This document shows positions 17,301 to 32,300 of a stretch of 64,000 nt of DNA, piece by piece. The stretch is from Tubiluchus corallicola (lineage: Eukaryota; Priapulida; Priapulimorpha; Priapulimorphida; Tubiluchidae): contig JAQGDQ010000027.1 of NCBI GenBank assembly GCA_030141605.1, forward strand, positions 423,812 to 487,811. Direction: 5' to 3'. Position 1 is the stretch's first letter. Every line of letters starts with the position of its first letter. The position numbers and the translations under genes are program-made. The notes beneath the pieces are model-generated. The model was given only the letters and a program-made list of their open reading frames with translations. It searched no databases and was not told the origin of the DNA.

Positions 17301-20300
17301 TGCGAAGATTTTCGCTCTTGTGATGCTGTAAATTACTGGTTGAAATATGGCAAATGTGTCACGGATTTGTGGCCAGATTGTGCATGTGCTGGCATAAATA
17401 CTAAACTTTAGAAATTTTTGAACAAGAAAGCTGGTCATTTCAAATAAAATACACAAATAGGCAATTCAAGTAACACATATGGGATCATTCTGGTTTTCAA
17501 GATAAGCCTCGCCAAGAGTTGGATTTAAATTATATTTGCAATAAATCCATTGCTTTTTTATAATAAAAAATTGATCTTTAATGCATTATTTGAATTTTAA
17601 CATCAGCTTTTCTCTGTGTATAAGCAACACAAATGATTTAAAAAATTTGTCTTCATAATTAACAGTTAGCTGACAATTTATCATTTATTTAGCTAAAAAA
17701 ATTCGCAGCTTTAGCAGACTTAGCTGATTTTTTTTCTTTAAGCAAACTCAACTCAAAAGTCAGTCAACCTCAGCTGAACTAACTAACTTACTGTGTGAGT
17801 CAGCTGATGTAGTAGCAACTGACGCAGCTTCAGCGTCTAATGATTATTGGTTAAAAAGATTTTGCTCAATTTATATTAAAAAATACAACTCAATGCAATA
17901 CATCACTTAGACTTTAATGTTAATGCATGCGGAATGAAAACCGTGAAACATAAATCAATCAACATCTAATAATGAAACAAATTTAGTAAATGTAATTCTC
18001 TCCAACGAAAAAAGCAAATGAAATTTTATTGGAAAATATGTTCTGAAAAAATGATAATTGCTGTCATTCTTTGACGTGCATAAGCTACTACATACTGGGA
18101 ACACAAGTACTGAGCCAATAAGTACCTGAACAGATCAACAAAGCCCAATATTTATGAATTAAGTCAAGGAATCAATTACACTCAAAAAAGAAGGACTTGA
18201 ACAAGAACAGATATGGTGTTACAGTCTGTATTGTTCGCTTACCTTGTGAAACAGTTGCCGGAGAACTACGCACAGGAGTAGTTGGTAACGCTTTCCCCCC
18301 TGACTCGTCAAACTGTGACAAGTCCATCTTCGTGTCATCCATTCCTAAAGCACCCTGAGAAGCTAACTGTGAGGGATCATTGCTCGACGGCTCCCCTCCA
18401 CTGCCAAACACAAACCGCCCCGCCGCCACTTGGGGAGAGCTGCAAAAAGAGCAAATAAAGCACATCATTCACTTAAACAAAATTGAAAAACTAATGAAAC
18501 AATGATGATAACAAATCTTTCATCAAATAGCAATAATTATAGATTGTATCATTATCACTTTGCTTTAATTATACTCACCTAACTGCCTCAGCAAAACCGT
18601 CATTACGACGAGGCACAGACAGAGTAGGTGTACTTGGCACAATCCCATCTCCTTCATCGTAATTTGGGGCGGTAGCGGTAAACGGTCCTGTTGCCTGAGT
18701 ACGTGCCCCCGTTGATGGTAAACGTTCTGAGCGCATTGGCAGGCGAGGAAGAAAAGAAGGACGAACAGCTTCACTTGATTCTGCAGCCTGTTGTGGTGCT
18801 GTGTTAAATAAATTAATTAGTTTACTAAAATTATCAAAATTTGAAAGAAACAAAACAGGCAAAAGAGTCAACGACTAATTTATAAGTTTTAAGTTTTTAT
18901 AGCTGAGATTTCGATAATAAGTTTTTATCAGAGTAAAATCAGAGTTTAAACTGTTTCTGCTAGTGTTTTCCATTCCTTTCAAATTTCAGAGATGCAGATA
19001 ACGCATCTTTTAATAGTTCTACATGTTGATGTGTTAATTTTTGTATTATAAAATGTAATTAGTTTACTAAATACAGTTTGAAGAATGCCTTCCAACAGTT
19101 ATAGAGTACTCAGTACTGAACAAGGTACTAAATTAAATAACATTTTAAAATCCAAATAACAAAATTTTAAAATATTTTTATATTGTTCTTAAAACCTTAT
19201 TCCTTTACAATGGAAATAATACAATATTCCTCATTAATTAATAAACAAAACTCCTGCCTCAGTCTTAAAATAATAATCTTCTCTTAACACTGGTCTATCA
19301 CATTTGGATTCATGCTCTATAGAGAGTACACCTTTATTTGTAACATTTTATTTATGCATTACATAATTACCTGTGCCACTAATAGGTAGCACCACAGGTG
19401 CATCCTGAGGGGGAGCCATTCTACTTTCTTGCGTTTCCATCTGATTAGTTTCATCAGTTTCATCAGCATCATCATCATCCTCGATGACTTCAACAACATC
19501 AGAATCACCATCTCCAGATGTAACCATTTCACTTTCTGGTTCTTCGAGCTCTTCCTCGTTCTCCTAAAGACAAATAGAATAATAAACAAAAACAACAACT
19601 TCAGTAAACCTTATTTATATTTATACCAATTATTCGTATTCATACGGTACAAAAGATTCATAAGGAAAAATAACAAAATGATAAGAATCACAATAAAATA
19701 ACTTAATGTTCCTATTCGCATATTTATATAATACTGAAGTGCACCACTAGCTTTTAACTCATTGTGCATCTATAAGATAATACAAGTAGTATTAGCCACG
19801 ACACACACATCCTGGAATTTTTTTCAAATCATTTCATATTCTATAAACTTTTGATAACCCACCAAGTTGTCATCGGTTCATGATAACTTAATTTTTGACC
19901 ACATTAATTTCAGTAAATAAACTGAACGAATATGACTGCAAATTAAACACAATTTGTAAACGTAATGGTTAACTCATGAATAAAAAATGAGCTATAGCAT
20001 GCTGTTGCCAGTTAAAATCAAAATTATAGATAAATAATTAGGCCATAGCCACAGATTTATAAATGCAAGTGTAATAAACAAGCAGTCTCAAATTTGAAAA
20101 CTAGTGCATTTGCATATTGTTCTAGTATACGATACTACTTCAAAAAATCAAGCAAAAGTAAACTGAATTTAAATATTGTGTTGCAATTCCACAGTAAAGT
20201 TCAATAGTTGGTACTCACTACTTGTCACTATAAGCTTTGCAAAATATACGTACAAAAGTAACCAGAGAAACCAGTTTTTGTTTATCAATCTGTGAACAAA

Positions 20301-23300
20301 ATGTGAGCTGATGTTCACAAGCATGAAGCTTGATTTCAGGAGCAAAATGTGCATACGTGAAATTCAAATATAACAAACACATATCACAAACAAATGTTGT
20401 TTGACAAAGTCAGGCCAAAATTAAAAAAATGTATCATTTAATATTAAAACTAAATCAAAAAGTATATTTTTACCAAAAGTGGTTCCAAATTAGTTTTTGT
20501 TGTTGCTCACAGAGTATAAGATTGATAATTTAGTATAAGAATTACTATAAGATATACAGTACTCACAGTACTCATTCTAAAACTTACCCCATAGTCTTCA
20601 GCTATGTCAGATATTTCCTCATCAAAATCTCTCATCTCCTCAGCATCTACTTCTTCGTCAAACCCGTCTTCTTCTTCATCATTGTCATCTTCTTCACTGT
20701 ATTCAGCAGGCTATGAAAAAAGAAAGCATAGTATGAAGTACAAGTTATATGTGACACCAAAACAAAAAATTTATGTCAGTAACAACTTATGGTTTAAGCC
20801 AAGTTAGTTCAGAGTTATCAGTTTTGGTTGCTCATACTCAAAATTCTTCAAGTACATAAAAAAGCTCTGACAACAAGAATTTATCAGTACAAGCTTTGCT
20901 ATCTGCATCTTGTTTTTTTAATAAAGATTTTCCCACATTCGCTAAGCTAACTACCAGCAAATCTTCAACACAGAGCAATTATAACAGAATTCATTTCATT
21001 TGTATCTAGTATAGAAAAAATGTGGTGCACAATGGTTAAAAATCTAACATTACCGCTAACATATCGATAATACGAAAAACTTTTGCTATTGCCAAAAACA
21101 AAAGTTTTGGCATAAAATTTGACTGCAGAAAGGCTACAATATAAACAACCGTGACAAAAATAAAGAAAAAACAGACTAGATATATCTTTGGGAAATCTCA
21201 GCATTAATAAAAATTTTAAACCAGAATGTAATACGAACATTTACTTTAGTAATAATACAAACATGTTTTATACAATTGTTCTGTGTTCTGTCTCTGTCGG
21301 TGTTGCTCTCATCACGTTCAGCATGCATGCTGCTATCTTTAGTGCTTAAACAGGTCTTGTGACAGTGAGTAGGTAACAGTAGAGCATAGTTGGATTCTAA
21401 TTGGTATTCTTTAGCCTTTTCCTTGATTTGAAATTCTACATGATGCATCGAGCTCATGCTAAACAGCTTTTGCAGACCTTTGACCTCCTGGCAGCGTCTG
21501 GAGGAGGGGTCCGCAACACTAGTTTTATACTGTCGAACATGTTTTATATAACTGTTTTGTGTTTAAAATTTTCATTAAAACAGACAATGCTTTTAATGTA
21601 TTTGCAATGGGGTTTACTACAGTTAGTTTGAGGTTTGATCATCATTTGACTACTGTTAGGATATCGCAAAAGCAGAATAATGAAAACATAAAGCAGCAAA
21701 ATATAGACCAGACTAATGCAAACAATGAGAAATACACATCGTATTCATAATACAGTTGTACCTGTTCTTCTTCTTCACCACTCTCTACTAATATAACATC
21801 ATCATCTCCAGCATCTACCGGCTGCTTTTCTTCCACATTGGCTATGTTTTGGATACTTTCCTCTTTTTGAACTGCTGATTCGGAGGTTACTTTTGTCACA
21901 ATTATGGCAGGTTGTTCTGCAATTTGTTCTACCACTGCAGCTGTGGCAGCTACAAAACATCAGTACAAAAATCTATCTTAACATCTAATTTATCTTTCCT
22001 GAAGATAAACAAAATAAGTTTTAAACAAAGTTTGGTGGACAACACTAACCCAACTGTCCCTTTCGGATTTCTTCCAAATAAATGTCTTGTTTCATTAATT
22101 GGATGAACCCAATAGTGATCGTAATTAATGTTCTCATAATAATTGCAAGCACACAGTAAAAACACGTCATTTTTGTTGTCCCCATTGATGAGCAATAGCT
22201 ATAACCCTGCGACTCGCAAAGTAACTGCAGCTAACTAAATGCACAGAAAAAACCAAGTGGCTTCATTGTGAAATGAACTTTCTTGCTGCACAGGTTTCAA
22301 GAAAAAGTCGAAAATTTTCTGATCTGTCTGTCATTTCCTTAGCCCTTTCACTGTGAAATGGGGTTAAGTGTAGAGCTTAAGAATAATACAGTAGCTCTAA
22401 ACAAAAAAACAAAAGTTAAGAACAATTTGTAGATATAAGTGTGCACTTATATATAAATATTGACAATTGCAGAAAAAAGTATACAAAAAAAATAAAAGAA
22501 TATATGTGTATACATGTAATACACAAAAACATTGAATTAAAACGTTGTTTTTTACAACTGCTTAGTCATGCTAGCTTACTGCTTATCCAGTAAATGTTTG
22601 GAGTCATCAAAAAAGGTCATTCTTTGGTGATTCATCCATACAGTTCTCCCACTTTGTCGAAATAAATTCTACGCATATGTCAACTTCTAATCTTTAACTA
22701 GCAAGCAAGATACTCGTTTTCATTTATTTTTTGACTGGAACTCTGTTGCTATGGCAATGACAGTCACGTTAAAAACAAGGCGCCAAATTTCAGCCCGACA
22801 AGACGTCCATCAATCACCAAATAAACTACAGCGGAAATTAAAAACAGCATATGGACCACAATGTTCTGTCAATGTAGGTTTTCAACAAGGTGAATCCTTC
22901 CTCATTGTTCTTGAGCTGTTAAAAGACTTTTGTAACCCAAGAAACACAACTTGTCTTTGGATAGGGCCCTAAGTTCTTTAAACTGAGTTTGTGACTTGAC
23001 AAGTTTGAAACATTCTGAAACTTCTCAACAAGGCTACACCAGGCAAAAATTAAATGAAAATAGACCAACTAAGACGTGTTCATTAACTTGAAATAGCAAT
23101 TAGAGATTGTTGTGCATACATTTAACTTGAAATGGTTGCTGATTTTGGAAACTGCGTGCTAATCATCAGCACAAGTGTCTTAAAGAAGGCAGCAAAAATA
23201 ATAATGCCTGCTAGTGCAGCAGTTCTTTTCAGATTTTCGTCTAATTTGATTAAAATTAGATGAATGCCAAACGAATGAAATTGGACTAAAGTGCTAAATG

Positions 23301-26300
23301 CTTTAGTTCATCTGTACCTGTTTTCAAGCATTTTACTCCATTTGTTAAAAAATAAAAGGTAAAAGTTTGATGTCTGAGACACCCTGTATTTACTGCCTTA
23401 TTTAAATTGACCCTCATTAGCTTCTTCACTGCCATGTATGTTGTATTGTAGCTTGCACAGGGGAATATTCTTATTATGATAATTATATATAAATAGTGAT
23501 AAAACAAAACGAAATAAACTCGAGTCAGAGTGACAGCGTAAGCAACAAAAATTTGTACCTGCTTGTTCAGCTGGTTTTTCTTCTGCACGTGTCTGTGCCT
23601 GCTCGCTGAAACTTCCCGCTCTGGGTCGCTTTTGCGGGATTGCAGTGGCAAAGATTACGGAGCTCTCCACTCCACCATCAAACTGATCTCTAGATCGTTT
23701 AACTACGTAAATTGCACAATTTCAATTAAAACAACACCCTTGCTGTACATAGTAAATCTTTAGAATAGTGATATAAAGCTGCTGGTTAAATCTCAGTGGT
23801 TTAGAAACTGCTTGTATAAAAAGCACTGGAGAGTGTTCGATGACGTGCTTAGCAAAGCTTAAGAAAACCAAATAAAGGATGCTCAAAAATGAGACTTACC
23901 ACCTCAAGTGCAATGAAGTTTGGCAAAGTGCTAATTTCAGTAAAACTTTCTCAGGAAGTTGCTATATTCCCAAAACAAGAACATTCTTAAAACTTTTACT
24001 GATTTATAGGCTTTTCTGGAACACTGCCTGAAATTTTTTCCAATTCAAGTTTTACCTTGTTAGGTATCTTCAAAATAGTTGCAAAAAATCTCGGTAATAT
24101 CTAAGCTTCTGGGTAATTTGTAAGCATTAAAGGATGTACAGATATTGGTTCCCAAATATAAGTGACAAAGAACCACAGTCTACTAAATAACCCATTGAAT
24201 TGTGATCTTGAGTACAGATACAGAGATTGGCAATACTGCTCGCCTATTAAATAATGTAGGAAGGAACATGGATGAAATGTATCGCATAAATTTTAAAACC
24301 TGACAATCCCGCTACAGCAGCAGGTTCAGTAGCTGCGTGCGCACTGGATGACTGATCAGCAGCAGCTTCTTGCGGTACTTCTTCAGATTCCTCTGCAACT
24401 TCACTGCCTCCTGCAGCTTGACTTGCACTAGCAGGTTCAGCTGTATGTTCTTCAACTTCTTCTACCAATTCTTCAACTGTAGCAAGAAAAATATTTTAAG
24501 TGACTATACTACCAGTTGTTTTAAGCAGTTTACAGAGGGGCTTAAGTTTAAATAAAGCTATATGATTAGATAGTAAACCTAGCTAGTGACATATTTTAAT
24601 GAATAATAATTATCATGTTTACGTTTATTAAAAAAACTATATTTAAGGGACGGAAAATCTTGAAATGTCTTTGACAAAGATTGTAAAACGCGTTTTAGTA
24701 AGCTGTTAAAGTGACTAGAAAGAAAGGTATCACACTGAATATTTGATCAAGTTAGATTCTCATGCATGCAAGTATTCATTTTAAAGGAAAAGACAAGCCA
24801 CTTAGCATTTGCATTTACTCTATTGCAATTGCTTAAACTTATATATATAATATAAATATATATACTTATTTATATATATATATATATATCTATAAAACAA
24901 AGAAATTTGCAAAAAATTGTTTATAAAGCATAAAGTTTGTTTATACAGCTGCTGTGCAGAAAATCTCAGGCACGAAGGTAGCCACAATTCTCTTCAAAAT
25001 TAAGACGTAATTGGTGGATTTCATTGCTTTTAGGCTTTTAGTAAGTGCATCATGGCTTTCCGTAAGCACTTGCTGCCTAAACTCATTCAAACTTCTGCAG
25101 TTTGCCAAATGTTTATGCAAAAATATCACAAAATTAGCTATCTATGTTTTTGTAGAAACTTATTATGTCGACGGAAATTGACAGTGTACTGCATTTTTTC
25201 TTCAGTTGACTAAAGATGTCATTGGTGGAAAAATGGATTATCAAAATGGGAGTGCCAAAGTTTGAAATGATCGTTAACTTCCCAGAAGGTTTGGCTTTTA
25301 TTTCAATTAGAATTAGTGTTAAATAGTCCAAAAAGTGTCTTTATCAACAATTATTAGCTATTTAATAATTGATTTACCTTCGCCTTCAACTAATGGGGTA
25401 ACAATGATGGCAGGAATTACTTGCTGGGTTGGTTGCACAGTTGCTTGCCTTGGAGTAGGACTTATTCCTATGGTGGTAGTTTGTTGCTGCTCTGTAAAAT
25501 AAATAAATTGACACTAGCAAATACTATTTCTTGCTTCATATTTAATGTAGTAAATAGGATTGAAACTGTTTCATTTGCCATTTAAAAGATTTATGCCATT
25601 AGCCACTATTACATTAGTAATACCTTCATGATGTTCACCACCAGAAGGTGTTGGCATGACGGTTGCAGTCGGCGTTTGCTGGCTACTGATTGCCATTGGA
25701 CGAATGCTGGCAGTGGGAGTGGCCTTTGCCGATGACGTCACAGCCGAAACTGGTGTCACAGTTGCTGCATGCTTGCTGCCAGATGGAGTGGCAATAGGCT
25801 TGATACTGAAAAAGCACATTGACCATATACAGAACTAAAATACAAACTATAAAAATTAACTAATATTCCTATTAAACTCTTAAAGCACAAGAAGACCATT
25901 CCATTACATAAAGCTTAAAAAATTTGTCTCGAAATTTTATACCACTTACAAACTAACATTTTGCACGCAGGGCTTGCATTAGCCGTAATGCTGTGTAAAA
26001 CGCGTCAATTTAAACTCCTATGATGACTATTAGGAGCAGCCATTCAATGGTAGGTCATTTGAAACCAGTTTAGATAACACTAAGCAAAGTTTGAAAAAAT
26101 AATCAGAGCATTCGTAGCTTACATGTTGCTAACTAAATAAAATTTTAAATTACTGTAGCTTATCAACAACATTAAAAATACGTTTTTGGCTAATGAGTGG
26201 CGCACCTTGGAGGGTGAGTCAGTGACATTTTGCCAATTGGCACAAACATTTTAAATTATCATTTCTAGTTACATAAGTCTTTTCAGCAGGTAAGCGAAAT

Positions 26301-29300
26301 GCTAAGTAATATTGATTTACATCAGAAGTTTTTTGGGAAGTAATTCCGTTTCTTCCCCTGATTTACATTTGCGTAAGTGACGTCATGTAATGGCGCCCTT
26401 GGAACAGTATTGTGGGAGATAGAAAATGAAAACAAACAAAAATTCCTTTCAACACAAGTACGATATACTCACAAAATTGCTGTAAAGTAGTATAAATTTT
26501 TAAGGCGATTTTTCTGAAACCTACTTCAGATACCCCTTTTCTTGTCCTTTAACAACAAAACAGCAAAAACTAGGAAAATAACATCACTTAAAATAAGAAC
26601 GTATTCTAAATTGCTAATCTATTTGACTGAAAACAGTACAGAAAAATTTGCCAATACAGATAGTCGACGACTTACAATCAGAATATGTTCTAGCAAATTG
26701 GTTGCAAAACAAACTTGATGCAAGTCGGACAGGGGTATTAAAGCGGTGCACCCCTACATGCAAGGTGTTGCACTAAGTGTCGTGGCAGCTATGATGAATT
26801 TGTCGAAATAGCTATTTAAAGTTAATTTGTTTAAAAAAGTAGAAGGAAATACGAGTTATAATTGGTTTTGTAATATAATTAATTAAATTGCAGCCGGTTG
26901 GCTTATAATGTTGAATTTTTATAAGTCGCATAGCTCGTAAATGGAGACTACCAGCACGAATATCAATGGTTTCAAAATGCATTTGAATTAGTAAATTTAC
27001 TGTTAAATTAATTTGATGAAATTAGCAATAATACCTGGCTCTCTCCACATGACCAGATACTCCAGAGCCCATTTGTTTGGTTTGCTGTGCAAACTGAAAC
27101 CAAAATATGCCATTTTCAAAAAAAGCACACATAATACATGACTATAGCAAGCTTCTTGTATCTCTGCTTTATGAATGAACAAAACACAATCATTACCTCT
27201 TGATGTGACAAAATCATTACCTCTCAATTCTGAAAAATGCATTCTACTAACCTAAGCCAGAAATAACCAATGGAGTCCAAGGTGGGGTTTAATTGACTTT
27301 TCAACAAACTAGCAGATAAAATTTAAATGTTGCTTCACAATGGCATTAATTGCCAAACCCACTAGATGCATCAAAACAGACCAAATCACAGACACAACTA
27401 CCAGCACATTTTCTGTCATTACAGTTTATTTTCTACAGAAAACGATTTGATAATTAGGAAAATCAAGTAAAAAATGCTCAGCTTTGCTAGCAACTAGCAT
27501 ATCTGCAGTAGAGAAGTTCATTTATCACATTTTCTAAATTCAAGTCACAAGTCAGTATACTTCAAACAAACTTTGTATAATCTCATGCTTTACATTCTAA
27601 AGAAGTTTGTCAAAATGTTCGTTTCTTGTTTCACGACACAACACTATTCTCTAACAGTGAGTTCAATCTAGTAACTTTTCTTGCCAAGTAACTTGCAAGC
27701 GTGTTCACACTAGACAGCAAAACTTGCTCCGAGTTATATTCTGACAGTAAGCATTGAGCTGAACCCGATTTCTCTATTTACTGCAAGAAGTGTTGAAAGG
27801 CAATTCACACTAGACAGTAACTCACATCAACTGTACAGCAGTAAGTTGCCGACAGTAACTCGCAAAGCAGTTCACACTTGTGAGTTTGCTGTCAGGGAGA
27901 AAACTTGCATACTCCTACAAAGAGGTCAACTAAAAATTACCAATGAGTGTTGCTGATGGTATTCTCGTGTTAACCTCTCCACGAGAGACTCTAGACCTTG
28001 CTTCGTGTCTTTACTTTCCTTTAACTCATTATCAAGTTTTGTGATCTTCGCATCCATTTGGCTTTTCAATGATGCAAACCTCAGCTTCTGTTCCTCTGCA
28101 TGAATAAAATAACATTCTATAATATTCTATAATATACAGTCACTGAAGCACAATAGATTTTCCTTCATCGAAACAAAGTAGCAATTTTATATTTCTATAA
28201 TTATACTGAACATAATTTTAAATTACCTAACGTTGATTGCAAACTAGTACATTGCTTTTTGGATTCTTCTAGTTCACCAATTGTCACATCCCTCTGGCCT
28301 GGAAAAAACAGCTTAACGTCAGTGTAAAATAAAGACTCTAGTTAAAAAACAGGTAGATTATTGAAAGGTTTTATTACAGATGACATTACTTCTTAAAACT
28401 GTTGGTGATTATCATTGAAAATATTAAAATAAAAACAAATTATTTATAACTACTCTGTTTCACACTTTTTATGAAGTTTGTATTATTAGTTTATCACACA
28501 CATATAGTAAGTTTCACAGGCATATCCTCAACAAATTTAGAAATATGTATGCAGTCAAAATTTAAATGCATCTGGTAGTACATATTCCTCGCTAATAAAC
28601 ATGAAATATTAAGCTCAGATAGTCTCCTACTCAAATGTGCATAATCGCATAATTATATTTCACCTAACTCTAGATGCTCATGCAATTAAAAGCCTCTCAT
28701 TGTAAGACCATCAAAAGGAGAGAACAGTAACACAGGTAAGTAAAAGCAGAAGCAAACCTATAAGCTGATTAATTTTCAGTCGAGCTTGAGCCAACATCTT
28801 CTTCATTCTTTCTTTCTCGTTCTCCTTCTCCGTAATAATGGAATTCTGCCATTCTTCAGCCTTTTTCATAGATGCAATTTCCTGTTTAACAGATGTAGTT
28901 GATGTTACTTTGATTTTGTACCAATGAGAATAATGCATATGATCAATTTTTACTTTTAATGTTACTACTATGATTTATCTAAGCATTGTTACCTTTTTCA
29001 TCTTTTCTTTCTCATTCTCTTTCTCTGTTATTGATACATTCTGCTGCTCTTCAGTTTTCTTCAGATTTTCTATCTCCTGTTTGACAAATGCAGCTGTTAT
29101 CAAGATCTTAATTCAAGATAGCAAATAAAAGTAATTCGAGTTTGCTACTTTTCATTTTTCCTTTAATAATAACTACAGCCAGGACCGGATTATCCTATAA
29201 GCTAGTATAAGCTGCAGCCTAGAGCCCATCAAAATTTAGGGCACTCAAGCTTTGATAATATTTGGTAAAAAATCTGTTTTTTTCACTATGGTTGTGTTGA

Positions 29301-32300
29301 AATATGTGCTATTTTGGTTTGCAATAAATAGTAAAATGGTGGTATTTCTTACAGAATGTTTTTATTGACAATCAAAAGATAGCTATTCTAGTTTATTTAA
29401 AGAATTTGCAATACGTTTACTATATAAATGTTGCAAAAATATATCACGAGTAAAAGATATTCAAGACGGGTGTGGATGATTTGGAGGGTGGCTCCATTTA
29501 AGGGCAGCACCATAATTTCACTAGCCCAGAAGCTTCAAAAGTCACGATTCGGCCCTGACTACAGCAACAATGATTGAAACTGCCACTACTGTCACAAACA
29601 AGCTAATATTACATCGGATGATGTAAGGATAATGTGGACATTTGAAGTATCAGCGGTTACAGTGCATCCAAACATCTAGTAAAAAACATTCCACGATACA
29701 AATAACATATCTGTGTAGATTACTAACGGTAGATAAAGCCTCTTTTTCCTCTACGACAGCTTTGTTTTTCTCTTCAAGTTGTGCAATCTGTTGTTGTAGA
29801 TCAGCAACTTTAGTTTCTGATAGATTATCTATACTTCCTGCAGGTTGAGCAACTGTGCTATAAAAATCAATAATCAATAAATCAATGCCAAAGTAATAAA
29901 TTAAAAATCAAAAATAAGGTTAAAGTCAAATACAAAAGTTTATTCATAATTTATTTCCAGTATGAGCATGAATAAGTACAAGGGGCAGCAAATTCGGAAC
30001 ATCAACAAAAGCAAATTTTAATTTGTAAAAAATGTTCTCTTTCTAATTGATTTTTTATCATTGTTGCAATAAATATAGATAATATATAAATAAAGATCAG
30101 GATAATATGGAAACCTGTTAGAAAGAAAATTTTAATCTTATTTAGAGTTATCATTCTAATAATGCAACTGAAGAGGATCCCTAATGAAACATTCTTTACT
30201 AAATTTGTTTTGATAAATACAGAATAACTTAAAAATGAAAAATTTTTGTCAGAGTCTTATGAGTGAAAAGAAATTGTCAAATGAGTAAAACATACAGTTT
30301 TTCAAGTTCTTCCTTTAGTTTGCTATGCTCTGTGGTCAGCTCATCAAACTGAACTTTATACTTGCGTCCGATGCGTTTCAACTGATTGTTTGCTTTTGTT
30401 TTTTCTACGATTTCTTCCTCCTTCTTGTTTGCTTCAGCTTTCAGCTGATCAACTACAGCACTAAAATATTTCAAAACTTGAAATAACATCCAACCATAGA
30501 TCAACAACTGCAGGAGTAACCAAATAATGAAAAACTTCAAACATTTGTAACAAGTTGCCATGATCAGGAGCAGTTCAAAGATTAAACCATTTTATCAGTG
30601 GTGTAGTTAATAGGGTAACAAGGGCAGCAACTGCTCACTCACAACACATTTTCAAAGTTGGCACCTTTTCAACAATATTTTTAAGTTTTTAGTTAACTTG
30701 TGCAAAAAGGGTGGATCTTTATTTATTTTTTAAATGTATGGTCTTGAAAGAATTTTCTGGAGTCATTACTTTATTTGACCACACCTGTCTCCTGTGTTTT
30801 TGAAAGAGCGTGCATTTATGCAACTCGTTAGTCAGGTTGACTGATTGAACCAAGAATCAAATTGTCCCAAATTTAATTCTCGTTACATGTGATGTATAAA
30901 CATACACTGACTGAACTGATTCCTCTCGATACTTCTCCAGTTCAGTTTTTGTTGAATTCAGCGATGTGGAAAGGCTTGCAATTTCTTCCCTGTAATGTTA
31001 AAATACATATACAAATAAATCATTAAAAATAATTCTATGGAAATTCAAAAAATGAGATTCAATCTAGGCAAAACCGAGGACTTCTTTTTTGTGCAAACAT
31101 TGTGTTGAGCATTACACAGACATAACATAAATACCAATCAGTACTCGGGAACAGTGCAGGAAACAGTTAAAGGACAAAGCCTTAATCTACCAATATTGAA
31201 AAACTAAAGAACTTGTGATATAAATTTTGTTCCAGTTGTTTTAACATGAAGAGTTTGATAAAGTTCCCATTTATAAATATAATTTTCTCATACAGTTAAA
31301 TATCCAACACTCAATAGAAAAGGCATATTCATTATGTTGATAGTTGCAGAATTGCTGGAGCCTAGTTCATTATCAAGGATAAACCTCAAAAATGAGATGG
31401 TAAACATACATGTGTCAAGCGACATTCGGAAACGTAATAGACATCTTGACGAAAGAAATAGCTAAAGGCAATAGGACAGATAGAATCACTTAAACGCAAT
31501 TTTTCAACTTAAGTTGTTAAGTACACACCTAGACCACTCAGCTATTCCACTCGTTGGCAGTATAAAACATGGTGAAAATGGTCTATACCACAGAATGCCG
31601 AGCATGAGCAAGAAAGAGATTGCTAGCTTGCTTATAGATCAATACTTCAAAATCATGTGGTGCAAGGAATGTTTTTTGCCTAACAGTTGAAAGCACTTTT
31701 GCATTAGAACAATATGGCGCTCATTGTTTGCCTAACTGCAGGTCATAGATTTGTATTACAACATGGCACTCATTGTTTGCCTAACAGCAGGTCATAGATT
31801 TGTATTACAACATGGCACTCATTGTTTGCCTAACAGCAGGTCATAGATTTGTATTACAACATGGCACTCATTGTTTGCCTAACAGCAGGTCATAGACTTG
31901 TATTACAACATGGCACTCATTGTTTGCTTAACAGCAGGTCATACATTTGTATTACAACATGGCACTCATTGCATGAGGTTAGCAATCTCTCTCTTGAGCA
32001 CCTAAGGCATTTAATCCTATAGTCTAAATGCAAAAAACTATGACAAGCTACGATAAATAATCTCATATTAAGAATTATTTCAAACAAAAACATCAAGAAG
32101 CAACATTAAAAGGTATTAAAGTCACATGTTCCATGGAAAAAATCAAAGCTAACCAGCAAAAATTTACTATAGTCAGGTTATAAAACTTTTCAAGTGCAGA
32201 CGACATGCAACTATCTAATTACCTGAGTTTTCGAGCAGTTTCGTTGTGAACACTAGCCTGCTGCTGTAGGGATTTTTCCTTGTCTTCTTTGGCTTTGCTA

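Noticed and set aside
22751-22972. Plus-strand frame with NKLQRKLKTAYGPQC, faintly like the N-terminal helix of mariner transposases
   Set aside because: It is too short, with no catalytic region and no matching left terminus. A mariner-like right end (GAGACACCCTGTA near 23383) is nearby but unpaired.
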